64,000 nucleotides of DNA from Ariolimax columbianus (Eukaryota; Mollusca; Gastropoda; Stylommatophora; Arionidae): positions 55,870,336-55,934,335 of the forward strand of contig JAVGWX010000013.1 of assembly GCA_036924085.1 (NCBI GenBank), written 5' to 3'. The translations under genes were made by a program, and so were the position numbers. Shown piece after piece: positions 15,101 through 30,100 of this stretch (the first letter of the stretch is position 1; every line of letters starts with the position of its first letter). The notes under the pieces were generated by a model. That model was not told where the DNA came from and made no database searches. It was given only the letters and a program-made list of their open reading frames with translations.

Positions 15101-18100
15101 AAAAAAATGTGTAAAATTACAACTAATTTTGTCAATCTAAATTACAGCAAACAGGGAAAATGCTTGCAAATCAAGCAGCACGTGTCAAGAATTATGTAAT
15201 GAAGTCTAGGCTGATGTACTAATACAGTGGTACCTACTATAACTATAATTTGTATATGTCATTCTTCCAGTGATATAATACTACTTTCATAATGTTTTTA
15301 TCTCATCAGTACGAACACATGTACAAAACCTGTATTGTAATTATAGCTTTAGATTTTATTCTTTCTTTGTCTGTCCTGATGTATCATCAGTTGCAGTTAG
15401 TACGAGATAACATCTGGAGTCCAATACTTTGTCTGTCCTGATGTATCAATAGAATAGCAGCATAAATGGTGCCGTAATGGCTACAGGTCTACATTGCTCT
15501 GCTGTTTTAGTTCATTATGGATGCCGCCAGACCATGGATTTGCCTGGAATTCACACTAGTCAACGACTTACACTTGTGTTCATGGAAACATGTTGTTGTT
15601 TTCCATTTGAACTAGTTAATTCATCTTTTTTGCGATTTCTTCCTTCTGATTATCCAGGTCTGGATTTCGGCTATATGAATAGCACTACGCTTAAACCTGT
15701 GTCGTATATCACTGTCTAGTTCACACGGCTGAACTTCACAAAATTGGCATGTGAGAAATTTAGACACGACTATAATGGACTATAATGGACAGCTGGGGAG
15801 AGATGGCAAACTCACTCACACGCTGAGTGATGTCCCTACGACCTTTTGTGGTTATGGAAAAGGCACGACATTCAACGTTAGATGTCATCCCCCCTCCGCT
15901 GCCTTGCGGGACACCTGTTTTTAGGAAAGGCTTCAGGAGTAAACCCTGAGGAAAAAATCTGCATCCTATGCTATCTCCAGTCGTCTCGATAAATATCTTG
16001 CCACTGGCCAAAGGAAGCTCAGTACCAGAGCGTTAGGTTTACAAAAGGCGCAGCTTCTTCCTCACTTTAATCCAAATCACCGCACAAGTCACCCATTTCA
16101 GCGGACACAGCAAAATAAAAGACCACAAAGTCGACAAGGCTGAACAAAGAGAGTAGTCTTAATTACTTGTGATGGACGAACATCATCATCATCATCATCA
16201 GTTGCAATTATTACTTGATAACATCTGGAGTCCAATACTTTGTCTGTCTATTTACTGCTATTACTTTATATTATGTTTTTCTGAGGGGCACTCAGTGGTC
16301 TCGAGGTAAGGTGTCCGTCTTGGGTGCCAGACGTCACGTGTTCGAATCACAGTGGAGACAGGCATTTTTTTTCCCATGGATCTTCTGGTAAAAATTCCCC
16401 TGATCTCTGCGTAATGAGATTGGACACTCATGTTCAGTGTCAAAAGTCAAAAATTCCTTAGCAGTTGGAAATCGAAAAGAGTAGGCCTAACGGTCGATGC
16501 CCGGAAAAAATTCAAGTTAAAAATATACCAAGTTATTTGTACCTTTCCCCAGGTAGTTTTGTTAAGAGCAGCTATAGATGGTGCCTAACTGGTTGCTGGT
16601 CTACTTAGTTCTAGTGTTTTAATCTATTAAGATGGGCTCGAACATCGGTTAAACTACCCGCCAAGAAACTGGTTGTATACAGACTGTAGAATCTTCTAAG
16701 CCTGTACAAATATATTAAGTTAAATGATAGCCGACTGTCAGAAGACTTGGAGCGTATTGCATCTCAGTCGTATTGACTGAGAAAACCCAGAGATATAAAC
16801 ACATAAGTGGGACTGCCTAAAAACTAGTATAAAGGTAGCAAATAACTCTTTGCCAATAAAAGAAGCTTCAGAAAAATCAAGTAAGAATGACAAAGGATAT
16901 TTTAAGCAAAATGAAACACAGAAAGAGCAAAAAAACGTAATATGATAATGGCTATGTGCCGAAGTGCAATAGCTCAGTGGATATGCAAGGTAACAGAAGG
17001 CATGGGAAAGTAGCACAACACAAGAGCTATACATGAAGAAATAAAACATCTTTCAAAAGAGACAAAGGCTGGCACAAGGATGTGTTTAGGACAAAAATGG
17101 TGACATCTTACTTGATGAGAAAGATTTATCAAACAGGTGAGCAGAATATGTACATGAACCATTTGATAACAACAGGTGACATACCACCATAATTTAATAA
17201 TGATCACTCCAGCATCCTCAGATTACTTGTGATCAAAGATAAGGGGAAGCATCAGGCATGGACACCAAAAATAGAAATGATAGCTCTAGAGGAATTTGGT
17301 GTAGATAAAAATCACATCTGCAACATAGAATCTTTACTGTGTGACCCAATTACTTCTATCATTATAACACTACACAAGAAACCTCGTGCAACTGAATTTT
17401 CAGATTTTAGAATAATCAGCCTGATGAGTCACACCATTAAGATGCTTAAAGTTATACAGAATTAGATGTAGAGCAGACAACAAAATTCAGGATCAACAAT
17501 TTTAGACAACATAGTTCTGAATCAACAGTTTGGATCTACTTTACAGATAAAGATAAAAGACAGCCCAATCTTGGAATTATAATAACGGAAATTGGGAGAT
17601 GTGACATGGAAATCAGGAAGAGAATAGAAATGACCAAATCTGTATTCACCAACATGAGTCATATATTGACACCCAAGCAATTCCCTCATCATCATCATTT
17701 TGTAGCATGTCCTTTGCAGAATGTCGCTCTCATAACAGCCGCTTTCCAGGCACCATACCCTCCAGTATCATTTTCTCCTGGCCGTTATGACGTTTGATGT
17801 GGCCAAAATATTTTAGTTTTCTGGACAAGATATTGTTTACTAACCAATTTTCTTCAATATTCAGTTCTTTAAAGATAGCTGAATATTTCCTTTTCGCTAT
17901 CTATGGTATTTTGAGCACACTTCTGTAGCATTTTAGTTCAAAAGATTCAATCCTTTTCAGGTGTTAGTGTGGTTTCACATCCGTACGTTGCCACTGGGAA
18001 GATGCAAGTTTGCAGTATTTTTATGTACATCATTTTATTAGAGATGCCATAAGTTTCTCACTTTATTCAACCTCTGCATTGCCATAGCCCTTCTCTGTAT

Positions 18101-21100
18101 GACTTACTTCAGACAATCTCCATTAATGCTTATAATTAAGCCAAGGAACTTAAATTGCCTGTTGTTCTAGAATAACTTTGGTCTTTGTCGGGTCTGTGCT
18201 CATTATTTTGGTTTTACTTATATTCAGGTATAGATTGTAGTCTTCGCTGTGTTGTTTAACCAAGAGGATGATCCAATCCAGCCCCCCCCCCCCCTCAGAG
18301 AACAACTGTGTCATCTGCATATCTGAGGTCTGGTACCTCGTTCCCACCGATTGATTGGCTTGAACTTGTTATAATTTCTATCGTTTTTGAAGTTCCTCAT
18401 TGAATATATAAGGTGGGAGTATGCATTCCTGTCTTACGCCCTTTTGAACTTCGAACAAGTCTGACATTTCGCAGACTATTCTGACAGCAGCTTGTTGTTC
18501 CTGGTATAGTGATTAGATCAATTGAATCAAATGAACCCTGTGTCTCTGATGTTCCACAACGCTTTTGTGTAATCTATAAAGCAAGTGTGTATGTCAACAT
18601 TGTACTCTCTGCATTTTTCTGTAATATTTCTTATGTTGAGGATGTGATCCCTGGTGCCCCTACCTTGTCTAAAACCTGCCTGTGCTTTGTGGACCTCCTC
18701 GTTGAGCAACTCCCTCACAAACTAATAGAGAGTGTGATCCAGTGCTATGTGCATTTTACTTTACTGTTTGGTGGTGTCGAAACTTCGACAACGAGCAAAC
18801 AACTGAAGGAAGAGAACTGATACCTTTCAAATGTGGATATATAGAAGAATTGGGTACATCTCGTGGAAAGAAAAGAAAACAAATGTAAGCCATGGAGAAA
18901 TTAGGAATGCAAAGAGAATTGATGAACGAAATCAGGGTCAGACAGTTCAGACATTTTGATTACATAAAACACTTTGCTAAAAACAATATTGAAAAGAAAG
19001 ATAAAAGACAAATGTGCCAGAGGAAAACAATGCTATTAATTGGAGGATAAAATCAAACGAGTCGAGGAAAGACTGGCGGATTGTACCATCAAAGCAAGAA
19101 ACGAGAGGATGTTGGAGATCTATTGCAGCCAACCTTTGATGTGGAGTTGTCATATAAAACGGAGCTTTTCTCAATCATTTTGCATTAAAATAATGCACAT
19201 GTATCTACCAATGTTACATTTTGATTATTTCAAGGCACTACAAGCATTGACATGACAAATTGTGGTAAGACTGTTACTCGTTCTAGATTGCAATATCACT
19301 AATTTACAATTATTTCATGAATGTACAATAAAAGATCTCTACTTGTATTGTTAATGACAAGTGCTAAAATGTGATCAATTAATTCAATTCATTGATGTAA
19401 AGTAAAAATACTTCAGCACTCACTTTTCCCTTTCATGGTCATGGAAAACACTCTTGAATATATTGATACGACTCCTCATCTGCTTCTTGGACATCTTGGA
19501 AGAGCATTCATCTGTGGACTACAAAATGTGTGCTTCAAGGATTGTGTTCAATTATATCTAAACAAGGCATAGTTTATATACAAACTCCATGGATTTAACC
19601 ATTTCAATGCTCGCAAAATAACTGAAATGTTCAACAATGTATCTAAAATGTAGAAATCTCATGTCATTCTTGATTTTGATGACCCGTTCCTCAGCATAGC
19701 TGTGGGTTCCAACTTCGTCTTCTGTGGACCCTATTTGGACCACGGAAGTCCAGTGTATGGTAAGCCCTCCTCTAGGGGTGTCTCTAGATGTTGTTATGCG
19801 CAGCAATGCCCAATGCATTGAGGGGTCTTCCTCGGGTGTATCAGATTTCTGTCGCCGTCCTCCCTCGACCATCATTTCGTCGCAACATGTGACCTGCCCG
19901 TCTGTATTTTGCCTTGTCTGCATAGATTGTTGTTGTTTGTCTATCGTTTGTGAAGAGTACCAGACTGTAATCTGCCAATCCTAAGGTGCGTTCGTAGGCG
20001 GCTTATCAAACCGATCTGAGCCCAAAATCGTCTGTCACACTGAGGGCAGAGAAACACTGTCTGATCGTCAGGTGGCGGCAACTCATCTCTTGCCTTTCAT
20101 GTCGCTCGTCTCAATTTAGTTATAAGCTCTATTCCTCTCCGATTCCAAACTGAGGATCTTAGTTTTCTAAATGCTACACATGCTTTTATAATTCTCGAGT
20201 TTACTTAATCATCAATATGGACTGCTCTGGAGAGATTGCTGCCAAGCTTCAAATTCTGATCATTGATAGTAATAGATGGCTCACTGTGCACAGTTCTTGG
20301 GGTTGCTTGGCGCAGCTCTTCAGTCTTACTGGTAGAAATGGTTAAACCAAAGTTACTGCAAGATGCTGCAAACATATCAACAGTACATTGCATTTCAGTC
20401 TCTAAATGGGCATTGATAGTGCAGCCATCAGCAAAGAGAAGTTCACATATGAACTCAACTTGTACTCTTGTTCTTGCCCGCAGTCTCCCCAGATTGAAGA
20501 ACTAACAGTCTAGGTAATAGCAGACTTAGACTCCAGCATCACTGCCCTTGAACAACAACATGGCAGCAAACACCATGCAGAAAAGGGTAGCGCTAGAATG
20601 CATCCTTGCTTCACTCCATTTGTTACAACAAAGGGCTCAGAGTATTCCTCCATGGTCTTGAACTTGAGCCAACATATCATCATGGAACTGTCTAACCATT
20701 ATAATAAATGCATTGGGAGATCCAAATTTGGCCATGATCTTCCATAGGCCATCACGACTTAAGTGTAAAAAGCTTTTGTTAAATCCACATATGTGGTGAG
20801 AAGGTGGACATTTTGTTCACTTTTTCTGCATTTGCCTAGCTGCAATACACTTTTTCTGCATTTGCCTAGCTGTAATACACTTTTTCTGCACTTGCCTAGC
20901 TGTAATACACTTTTTCTGCATTTGCCTAGCTGCAATACACTTTTTCTGCACTTGCCTAGCTGTAATACACTTTTTCTGCACTTGCTTAGCTGTAATACAC
21001 TTTACTGCATTTGCCTAGCTGCAATACACTTTTTCTGCACTTGCTTAGCTGTAATACACTTTACTGCATTTGCCTAGCTGCAATACACTTTTCCTGTATT

Positions 21101-24100
21101 TGCCCCAGCTGCAAAGATCGCATTAGTGGTGCCTCGTCCTTTTCTAAATCCACATTGACTCTCTGAAAGTAGAACTTGTTCTAGGTAATGCGAAAGTCTG
21201 TCTAGCAGGATCGTTGCAAGTATCTTTCCTGCAATGCAAAGTAGAGAATCCCCCCCCCCCCCATAGTTGTCACAGACTTGTCGATTTCCTTTTCTCTTAT
21301 AAAGATGAATAATGGATGCATCTTTGAAGTCTTGTGATTCCACATTTCACAGATAAAACTGGTCAGCTTCTCAGTCAGTCTGAGTCCCCCAGCTTTGTAG
21401 ATCTTGTAGAACAGGAATTGAGTCGGATCTCGGTGCCTTTCTATTAGTGAGGAGGTCGATGGCTTTCTGTGTTTCCTTGACAGTAGGAAAGTAAGCTAGG
21501 GTCTCATTAGTTTCTATTTGTGGCAGACGATTTATCGTCTCATCATCAATTGACGAGTGTATGTTCAGAACGTCACTTAAATGCTCTGCCCAGCATTTCA
21601 GTATTTGAAATCTCTTCTGTTATCAGGATGCTGCCATTGGCATTCAGCAAAGGTGAGGTGCCAGATGCATTTGAGCCATATATTTCTCAGATTGAACTAT
21701 AAAAGTTTCTGAGATCATGTCTATCTGCAAACACCTGTATCTGATCAGCTTTAATGCATAGAATTGAATCTTGCATTTCACGGAGCCTTCGTTGCACAGT
21801 TTGGCAAACCCTGGAAAACGACTCCTTCTTTGCACATGATTTCGATCATTGCAAAATGCACAATGAAGTTTATGCTTCTCTAGCAGACGCTGTATATGAT
21901 CGCAGCTTCCATCAAACCAGTCCTGATGATTGCGTGATGTGGTGCCAAGTGTGTTAGCGGAGGTGGAGTATAACATTTGCCTAAATCTGGTCCAGCTTGC
22001 CTCTATATCAACTGTAAGGTCAACATTAATGGTGTCAAGTTGGCTGGCTAATTTGTCTGCAAGAATCTCCATGGTGCTGTTGTTGTCCAGCTTCATGATG
22101 TTAAGTTGCTTTGGAACTTTTAACTCCTTGTGGGCATCTTGGAGCCTGGATCCTAATATTAAGCTTGGAGATCAGTAATCTGTGATCTGTCCAGCAATCT
22201 GCACCACACATCGCCTTGGTGACCCGGACATACCGTCTGTATTTTCTACGGGAAAATAATAAAATCAATGGTTTTGTTCTTTGCGCTTCGGCAGACGAAA
22301 AAAAGTTTTGGTCATCATAAGGTCATTGGTGGCACATGTCTTCAAAAGGAGGTTACCGTTTGTGTTGCAGTTGCTACTCCATATTTTCCTATGATTCCTT
22401 CCCATGAAGCATGTTCTGTACCAACTCTTGCATTGAAATCGCCAAGGAAAATGAGCTTCATCACAGTAGCAATTACTGCATCAAGCTCTTCATAAAATTT
22501 GTCCTTGGTATCATAGGATTCATCATGGTAGGCACATAGACACTGTTAATTGTTGCCATATTCTTACCACACAGTGGGAGGTTTAGTGTCATTATACTTA
22601 CTTAGTCGCTCCTCTTCTACCGTGAGGTGTAAAGATTTAGTCTCATTATACTTAGTCGCTCCTCTTCTACCGTGAGGTGTAGAGATTTAGTCTCATTATA
22701 CTTACTTAGTCGCTCCTCTTCTACCGTGAGGTGTAGAGGTTTAGTGTCATTATACTTAGTCGCTCCTCTTCTACCGTGAGGTGTAGAGGTTTAGTGTCAT
22801 TATACTTAGTCGCTCCTCTTCTACCGTGAGGTGTAGAGGTTTAGTGTCATTATACTTAGTCGCTCCTCTTCTACCGTGAGGTGTAGAGGTTTAGTGTCAT
22901 TATACTTACTTAGTCGCTCCTCTTCTACCGTGAGGTGTAGAGGTTTAGTGTCATTATACTTACTTAGTCGCTCCTCTTTTACCGTGAGGTGTAGAGGTTT
23001 AGTGTCATTATACTTACTTAGTCGCTCCTCTTCTACCGTGAGGTGTAGAGGTTTAGTGTCATTATCCAGTCATTTATTCCCTTTGGTAGGCTGGTTAACT
23101 TCTTCACCAGGTTTGACCTTATAACCAGGCCAACACCAGCTTCCCGGTGCTCGTCTGCAGTCCGACCGCTCCAGAAGAAGGTGTACTCAGCATCTTTGTA
23201 ATCTGTCCCTCACCAGCAAAACGAGTTCCACTCAAGGCAGTGATGTCGATCTTGTATCGGTTCAGTTCTCTAGCAACCAGGGCATTTCTTCTTTTAAGTC
23301 TCTTTGTTTTTATACGGTCCAGGAGGTTGTGAATATCACTCTCAATTTGTCCTCATGTGTCATTACAATCAATAAAATAAACTACTTAAAGAGTGATTCA
23401 AACACTGAAGAAACATGGTCACAAATGACTGCACACTTTAGCAACTTTGATTACAGAAATCTCTATTCATAGAGACCACCTGTACAATAGTCCACTAAAA
23501 CAAAATGTCGTACCTATCTATAATAAAAACTGCGGGTCATCTACTATCTCCAACATATTAACTCATGGCCATGAACTGGGTGATGAAATCAACAACAGAT
23601 GGCAAGAATACAAGAATAGACATTAGGTAAACAATTACAAGAACTTGTTTATGTAGATGGTCTGTGTCTGCTGTGGCATAAGGATCAAGACAAATAAGGA
23701 AAGATAGAATAACAGTGGAAGCAGCAAAGGCAAGATTGCAGATCAATGTGAATGAAAATACAAATAAATAACAGACCTCAAAATAATTGATGGCCAGATA
23801 ACTATCTTGGAAGCTATACTAACAAAGAATGGAGTAACAAGTCACGATATTAATGCCAGGAGTAACAGTTAGAATTGCTTACAATTCTCTTCAACTAATA
23901 TGGAACTCTGCAGTATTCTCTGGGGAAAATAAGCTAGTCTATTCAACACAAATGTAAAGTCAATCCTGTTGTATGGCTCAGTAACATGGCTTGAGACTAA
24001 GAGTATCACATCCAGAATGCAGACCTTCACCAACATATGTTTTTGTCTCATACTTTGTTAGATGGTCAGTGGTAATAGCAAACACAGATCCGTGGTAAAG

Positions 24101-27100
24101 GAATATGACAACGACCAATACAATAGGAGATAGGTAAAAGAAAGTAGAGATGGATGTTACACATCTTCAAAAAGAAGCCTGGTGATACAACCAGATGTGT
24201 GCTGGGTTGGAACCCACCTGGTGAAGAATAGTGGAAAGGAGGCCAGTACAGCTCGTCTCATCAGTCGATCCCAAGTGGTCCGTCAGGGTTTTTGTGTATG
24301 ACAAAAACAAGAATAACCCCACAAAGAGCATGTCATAGGAGGCAACTAACTATGCCATGGACATAACATCGGCCATGGTTAGGTGGTTTGTTAAGAGAGC
24401 ATAAATGGTGCATAACCAAGTCTACTTTGCTCTAGTGTTTGAGTCTATTAAGATGGACTCGCACATCAGTTAACACCCCTCCAAGAAACTGGTTGTATAC
24501 ACACTCAGTGTTTTGGTGTGTGTTGGGTCGTGTGTACATATCTCCCCATTTCTTTCTATTTCTCATTTATTCTCTATTTCACTGTTCATACTAGAGATTT
24601 AAGATTAACTTTTAGCACGTTCGATATTTTTTTTTTTAACCAAAAGTTTGCATCTCGCTATGGTAGTCGACTTTCAAAATTTGTAACTTTACTGTTTGTT
24701 TGTCAATAAGTATGATTTTCTTGTGTGTAGAGACACAATTGAATAAAGAACTTGTGGGTTTTATTGTTTTTGTTGTGTGTTTGTTAGTTTTTGAGATACA
24801 AAAAGATGAAGTTGAAAATTTATGAAAATCTCGGAAAAAATTTGGACTCGACCACTAGGCCTAGTCGCTTTGATAGAAAACCATGGAAACCACAACAACA
24901 TATTGATACTGTGTTTACAATATCTACACAACTGTTAGTTTCCAATTCAAACGTAGTTTTTTCATCTAAACAGAGAAAATAAACAGATCTACTCGATAAA
25001 GATCTTTCCCAACAAACTACTTCATCTTTCGCAAAAAGTCGGCTTGCTTCAAACGGCGTATACAAAATTAAAACTGTTCAAATGCCATTTGTAATCGAAC
25101 ATGCAATACTTTAACCAGCAAAATACTGTGTATATATGGGTGGTGTATATATGGGTGGCGTATTTAGCAGTAAAAAAAAATGGCCGTTCAACAAAAAAAT
25201 TTTTTTCCCCCCGAACACCGTTTTTTAATGGAACCTGAGTCTAGACATTCTTGACAAATGCGTGCTAAAGTTAATACACAGTGAGAACATTGGTTAAGAA
25301 CAAATAAAATGAAACTTTAAAAAAAATATGAAAGAAATGAACACTTACGCTACTGAGGATGCTGAACAACGTCTGTACCAGACCACTGTTATATAGTTCA
25401 AATGATGAAATAGTGTGTTCATCTTTGAGAAGTACCACAAGCTCTTCCAAGGCACTGCACATCTCCTGACACCAAGAGATACCTTCACTTGATGGCTGTA
25501 GCAATAAACACATGAGCACAATGTCAACATCTAACAAAAAAACTTGTGTTTTTTAACAGATGTTTGTGTAACAATGTGATTACTTGAGTGTGAGAAACTA
25601 ACCAATTTATATAGAATATCTTCATAGTGCGTATTTGTCTGACATCATGTAGTGCACCTCTTGTATGGTTGCCTCTGTCGTCAGCACCTTATCTTGCTAG
25701 GGCAGACTGTCATCCTGCTGACTAAACTTCAGATGTTGAGAAGCATAGTGTAAATCATGTATCCTTCATGAAAACAACACAAGATGGTGAAGTGACTACA
25801 ACGAACATTAACAAATATGTCATAATCTCAATCTGTGGGGAATATTTCAAGTATTATTCAACTACAGAATTATGAAAGACATGGAAAGAAGTTCCCACGA
25901 CACAGTTACTGCACCTGGAATTTTATTTGGATTGAATTTTATTTGGATTGAACATCACAGATTAAAGATAGATTAAACAGCAGATTAAACCATCAAGCCA
26001 GTGTTGCTGTATGGAGCGGAGACATGGACAACGTCCAAGGCCATACAACAAAGACTTCAGTCCTTCGTTAACAGATGCCTACAAAGAATAATGGGCATAA
26101 AGTGGCAGGACATGGTGGGGAATGAAGACTTGAGGGAGAGGAGCCAACAACATTCATTGGAACAACAAATTAAGCGAAGGAAAAGGGGTTGGATAGGAAA
26201 TACTCTGCTGAAGGCTCAGTCCAACATAGCCACCAGGCTCTTACATGGAATCCTCAGGGGAAGAGAGATAGGTAGGCCAAAAAATACGTAGAGAAGAGAA
26301 TGCGAGAAGGAACTAAAATTAAATAATTACACCTGGAGACAGGCAGACAGAGCAGCCCTGAACCGTGTATGCTGGCGGGATGTTGTCAATGGCATATGAG
26401 AGAGGCAGACAGAGCAGCCCTGAACCGTGTATGCTGGCGGGATGTTGTCAATGGCATATGAGAGAGGCAGACAGAGCAGCCCTGAACCGTGTATGCTGGC
26501 GGGATGTTGTCAATGGCATATGAGAGAGGCAGACAGAGCAGCCCTGAACCGTGTATGCTGGCGGGATGTTGTCAATGGCATATGAGAGAGGCAGACAGAG
26601 CAGCCCTGAACCGTGTATGCTGGCGGGATGTTGTCAATGGCATATGAGAGAGGCAGACAGAGCAGCCCTGAACCGTGTATGCTGGCGGGATGTTGTCAAT
26701 GGCATATGCACCGAGAGGAGCAACAGGTTTTGATTGAAACAGCAGATCTACTGGCAAAGAAGGGTGCTACAGATGAGCAACAGGTTTTGATTGATTGAAA
26801 CAGCAGATCTACTGGCAAAGAAGGGTGCTACAGATGAGCAACAGGTTTTGATTGAAACAGCAGATCTACTGGCAAAGAAGGGTGCTACAGATGAGCAACA
26901 GGTTTTGATTGATTGAAACAGCAGATCTACTGGCAAAGAAGGGTGCTACAGATGAGCAACAGGTTTTGATTGAAACAGCAGATCTACTGGCAAAGAAGGG
27001 TGCTACAGAGGAGCAACAGGTTTTGATTGAAACAGCAGATCTACTGGCAAAGAAGGGTCCTACAGAGGAGCAACAGGTTTTGATTGAAACAGCAGATCTA

Positions 27101-30100
27101 CTGACAAAGAGGGGTGCTACAGATGAGCAACCAAATGTACCAGTTACATATCAACAGAAGAACAAGATGATCAAATCAATCAGAAAGCCACAAATATTAA
27201 CACAAGATGATTATCTTAAGATAAACAGACAAAAACAAATGGTTGTGTTGCTCTTCAGAACTGGACACAACCAACTTTGCAGCCACATGTACACAAAATT
27301 GAAGATTGGTAACTTGACCATGTGTACATGCGACAGAACTGCCACATACATGATATACAGAGAAAACCCATTGACCTACAGACACACCACTAGAAGAGAA
27401 ACTTTATGGACCTGTAAGTGAACTACAAAAGACAATCAAGTTTAAACAAGAGACACTACAAAAGACAAGTTTATACAAGAGACAACATTCCAGATAGACA
27501 TATTTTTAAGCGCAAGAAAGATGAAGATTATAGAATATGAACACCACCATACAAAATGGTAATTTCTATAATATGATATCTTGACAGTCTACATGTTATA
27601 CTGTGTGTAACCAACCAACAACAAAGCTGATATCTTGACAGTCTACATGTTATACTGTGTGTAACCAACCAACAACAAAGCTGATATCTTGACAGTCTAC
27701 ATGTTATACTGTGTGTAACCAACCAACAACAAAGCTGATATCTTGACAGTCTACATGTTATACTGTGTGTAACCAACCAACAACAAAGCTGATATCTTGA
27801 CAGTCTACATGTTATACTGTGTGTAACCAACCAACAACAAAGCTGATATCTTGACAGTCTACATGTTATACTGTGTGTAACCAACCAACAACAAAGCTGA
27901 TATCTTGACAGTCTACATGTTATACTGTGTGTAACCAACCAACAACAAAGCTGATGTATGAATCATTGCCAATAGTAATAAAGAATAAACAAAATGAGTA
28001 CCTTGATTTGGCTGAGCTGGCGAGCAAAAGCAGACTCCAGTTGCTGAACTATTGAGCACAACTTAGACACAACGCCTCTGGGTTTTGCTTCAGCAGCCTT
28101 AAAGTATTCCTCATACAGCTCCCTGGCAGTGCTCCTCACCTTTGATGTTATAAGCATGATTTAGTAAACTTCAGTCAAGTACAAACTTTATGACATTTTG
28201 TCCAGAGCTAAATCAATAAAAGTTCGACAATTTACAAGGAATTCACATCAAATTACACTCGGGATCAAGATGCTGAGCTGCAGTGGTCAGCGACCCATAG
28301 CTGACTGCTAGCATCAGGGCCAGCGATCCAGAGCTGCCAAGACCCTTCTACACCTCCACACGGTGATCCTGGATAACAGGGCAGACTGGCGAAGAAGAAG
28401 GGATAGAAAAGGGAATGCTAACCTGGTACTCAAAAAATGCTTGCTGAAGTTGGATGTGTTGGACCGAAAGGTGCAAATATCGCAATCAAGATGTAAACTA
28501 CGACAACGCATTCCATTCTCTGGACTACATTCTGCTACTTAATCCCTTTCAGGGTTTGGTAGCGGGAGATTGAGAACGAACGAAGCCAAGCCAAGCCAAA
28601 TTACACTACACAAGCAAACACGTTTTAAAATGTACACCAAGTTTTGACTTGACATGTAGGTATGTTGTCAATGTATAATGTATGTTTATGAACTGTTTAA
28701 GACTTTTGAAATGCAGACTCCTTCAAGGACTTCGATGGGCTAAAAACACAGCACCAGTAGATTGAAGAAGCTATAGTATTAACCTTCAGCACGCCAGGAA
28801 TTTTTTGAAAAAATTTGACCTAATTAATTTTCTTAATTTCTCGCCATGGTAGTCGTCTTAGAAAATTTTTATTTTTTATGTTTGTTTGTCAATAAATATG
28901 ATTTTCTGGCGTGTAGACACACAATAGCATAACGAACATGTGGGTGTTATTGTTGTTGTTGTGTGTTTGATAGTTTTTGAGATTCAAAAAGATGAAGTTG
29001 AAAATTTATTAAAATCTCGGGAAAAATTTGGACTCGACCACTAGGCCTAGTCGCTTCGATGGAAAACCATGGAAACCACATCAACGTATCGATACTGTGT
29101 TTACAATATCAACACAACTGTTAGTTTCCAATTCAAACGTAGTTCTTTCATTTAAACAAACAAAATAAACAGATCTACACGATAAAGATCTTTTCCAACA
29201 ACCTACTTCCCCTTTCGCAAAAATTCGGCTTGGTCTAAACGGCGTATACAAAATTAAAACTGTTCAGAAGCCATTTGTAATCGCACATACGATACTTTAA
29301 CCGGCAAACTATCGTGTATATATGGAGTATGTATTCAGCAGTAAAAAAATGGCTGTCGGGAGTGACTCCGTTCAAAAAATAAAAAATTTTTCCGTACACC
29401 GTTTTTGTAGGCCGAGTGTGTCAAGATGATCTGGACTGGGGCGTGCTGCAGGTTAAAATCCATACCATATAAAGTATTGTGATTGGTTTTTAGTAATTCA
29501 ATTGAATGTGCTCTTTTCTTAAACGTACCTTATCACGGATGGCATTTTTAGACTTGAGTTTACGACTTTTCTTCCCTCCCCATCCAACAGCAAATTCTTG
29601 TCCTAGTGTTGTCTCTGCAGTAAATGAATGCTTTGTACCTCGATTTGATTCAAACACAAAACCCATCAGGTCTTCCCGTAATATAGTGGCCTGTACAACA
29701 ATAAAAAAGCATTGACTTACAGCATACTTGAATTTATTCACATACACAAACATAAACACCATGTTAACTCTTTTCTGACAATTCCTAACATTCTACCAAC
29801 AATAACTCATGTAAGTGAATAAATGATATTAACCCTTTAAACCAGTGACACCAATGCACCGGTGTTTGTGTAAAACCCCATTCCACGAGCCACACATGAT
29901 TCGGTGTGATGGGTAGACCATTATTTCAAGGCATATTTCAGGCTGTACTGCTTGAATATTGACCATAATAATAACAGCTGCGCAGTGAAGATGGTTAGAT
30001 CATCAGACTATTGCTACGAAATCAGTTTTATTGGGACTGTAAAGACTAATCCTGGAACGGCATACCCTGCCACATTCAGGATACACATGTCAGCGTTTCT

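Larger units (their letters stand above)
19660..23340 (-). mobile_element. LINE-E, near full-length but dead
   Basis: Order on the minus strand: endonuclease start [17 protein letters not shown] and GINDWIM (23330-23070), endonuclease body (22540-22250), linker with [18 protein letters not shown] (about 22000), RT fingers [17 protein letters not shown] and [22 protein letters not shown] (21340-21110), connection (20400-20110), C-terminal zinc-finger-like and 3' region (20100-19660). Frameshifts and stops are frequent, and two tandem arrays interrupt it. The 3' end recurs at 51375. Confidence 0.85.

Noticed and set aside
20793..21077. [10 protein letters not shown] repeat protein
   Set aside because: Antisense reading of the 30-bp array within a LINE reverse transcriptase.
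27528..27938. 136-codon minus frame of 18-residue repeats
   Set aside because: Open only because 54 is divisible by three and the unit has no stop in this frame; no similarity.
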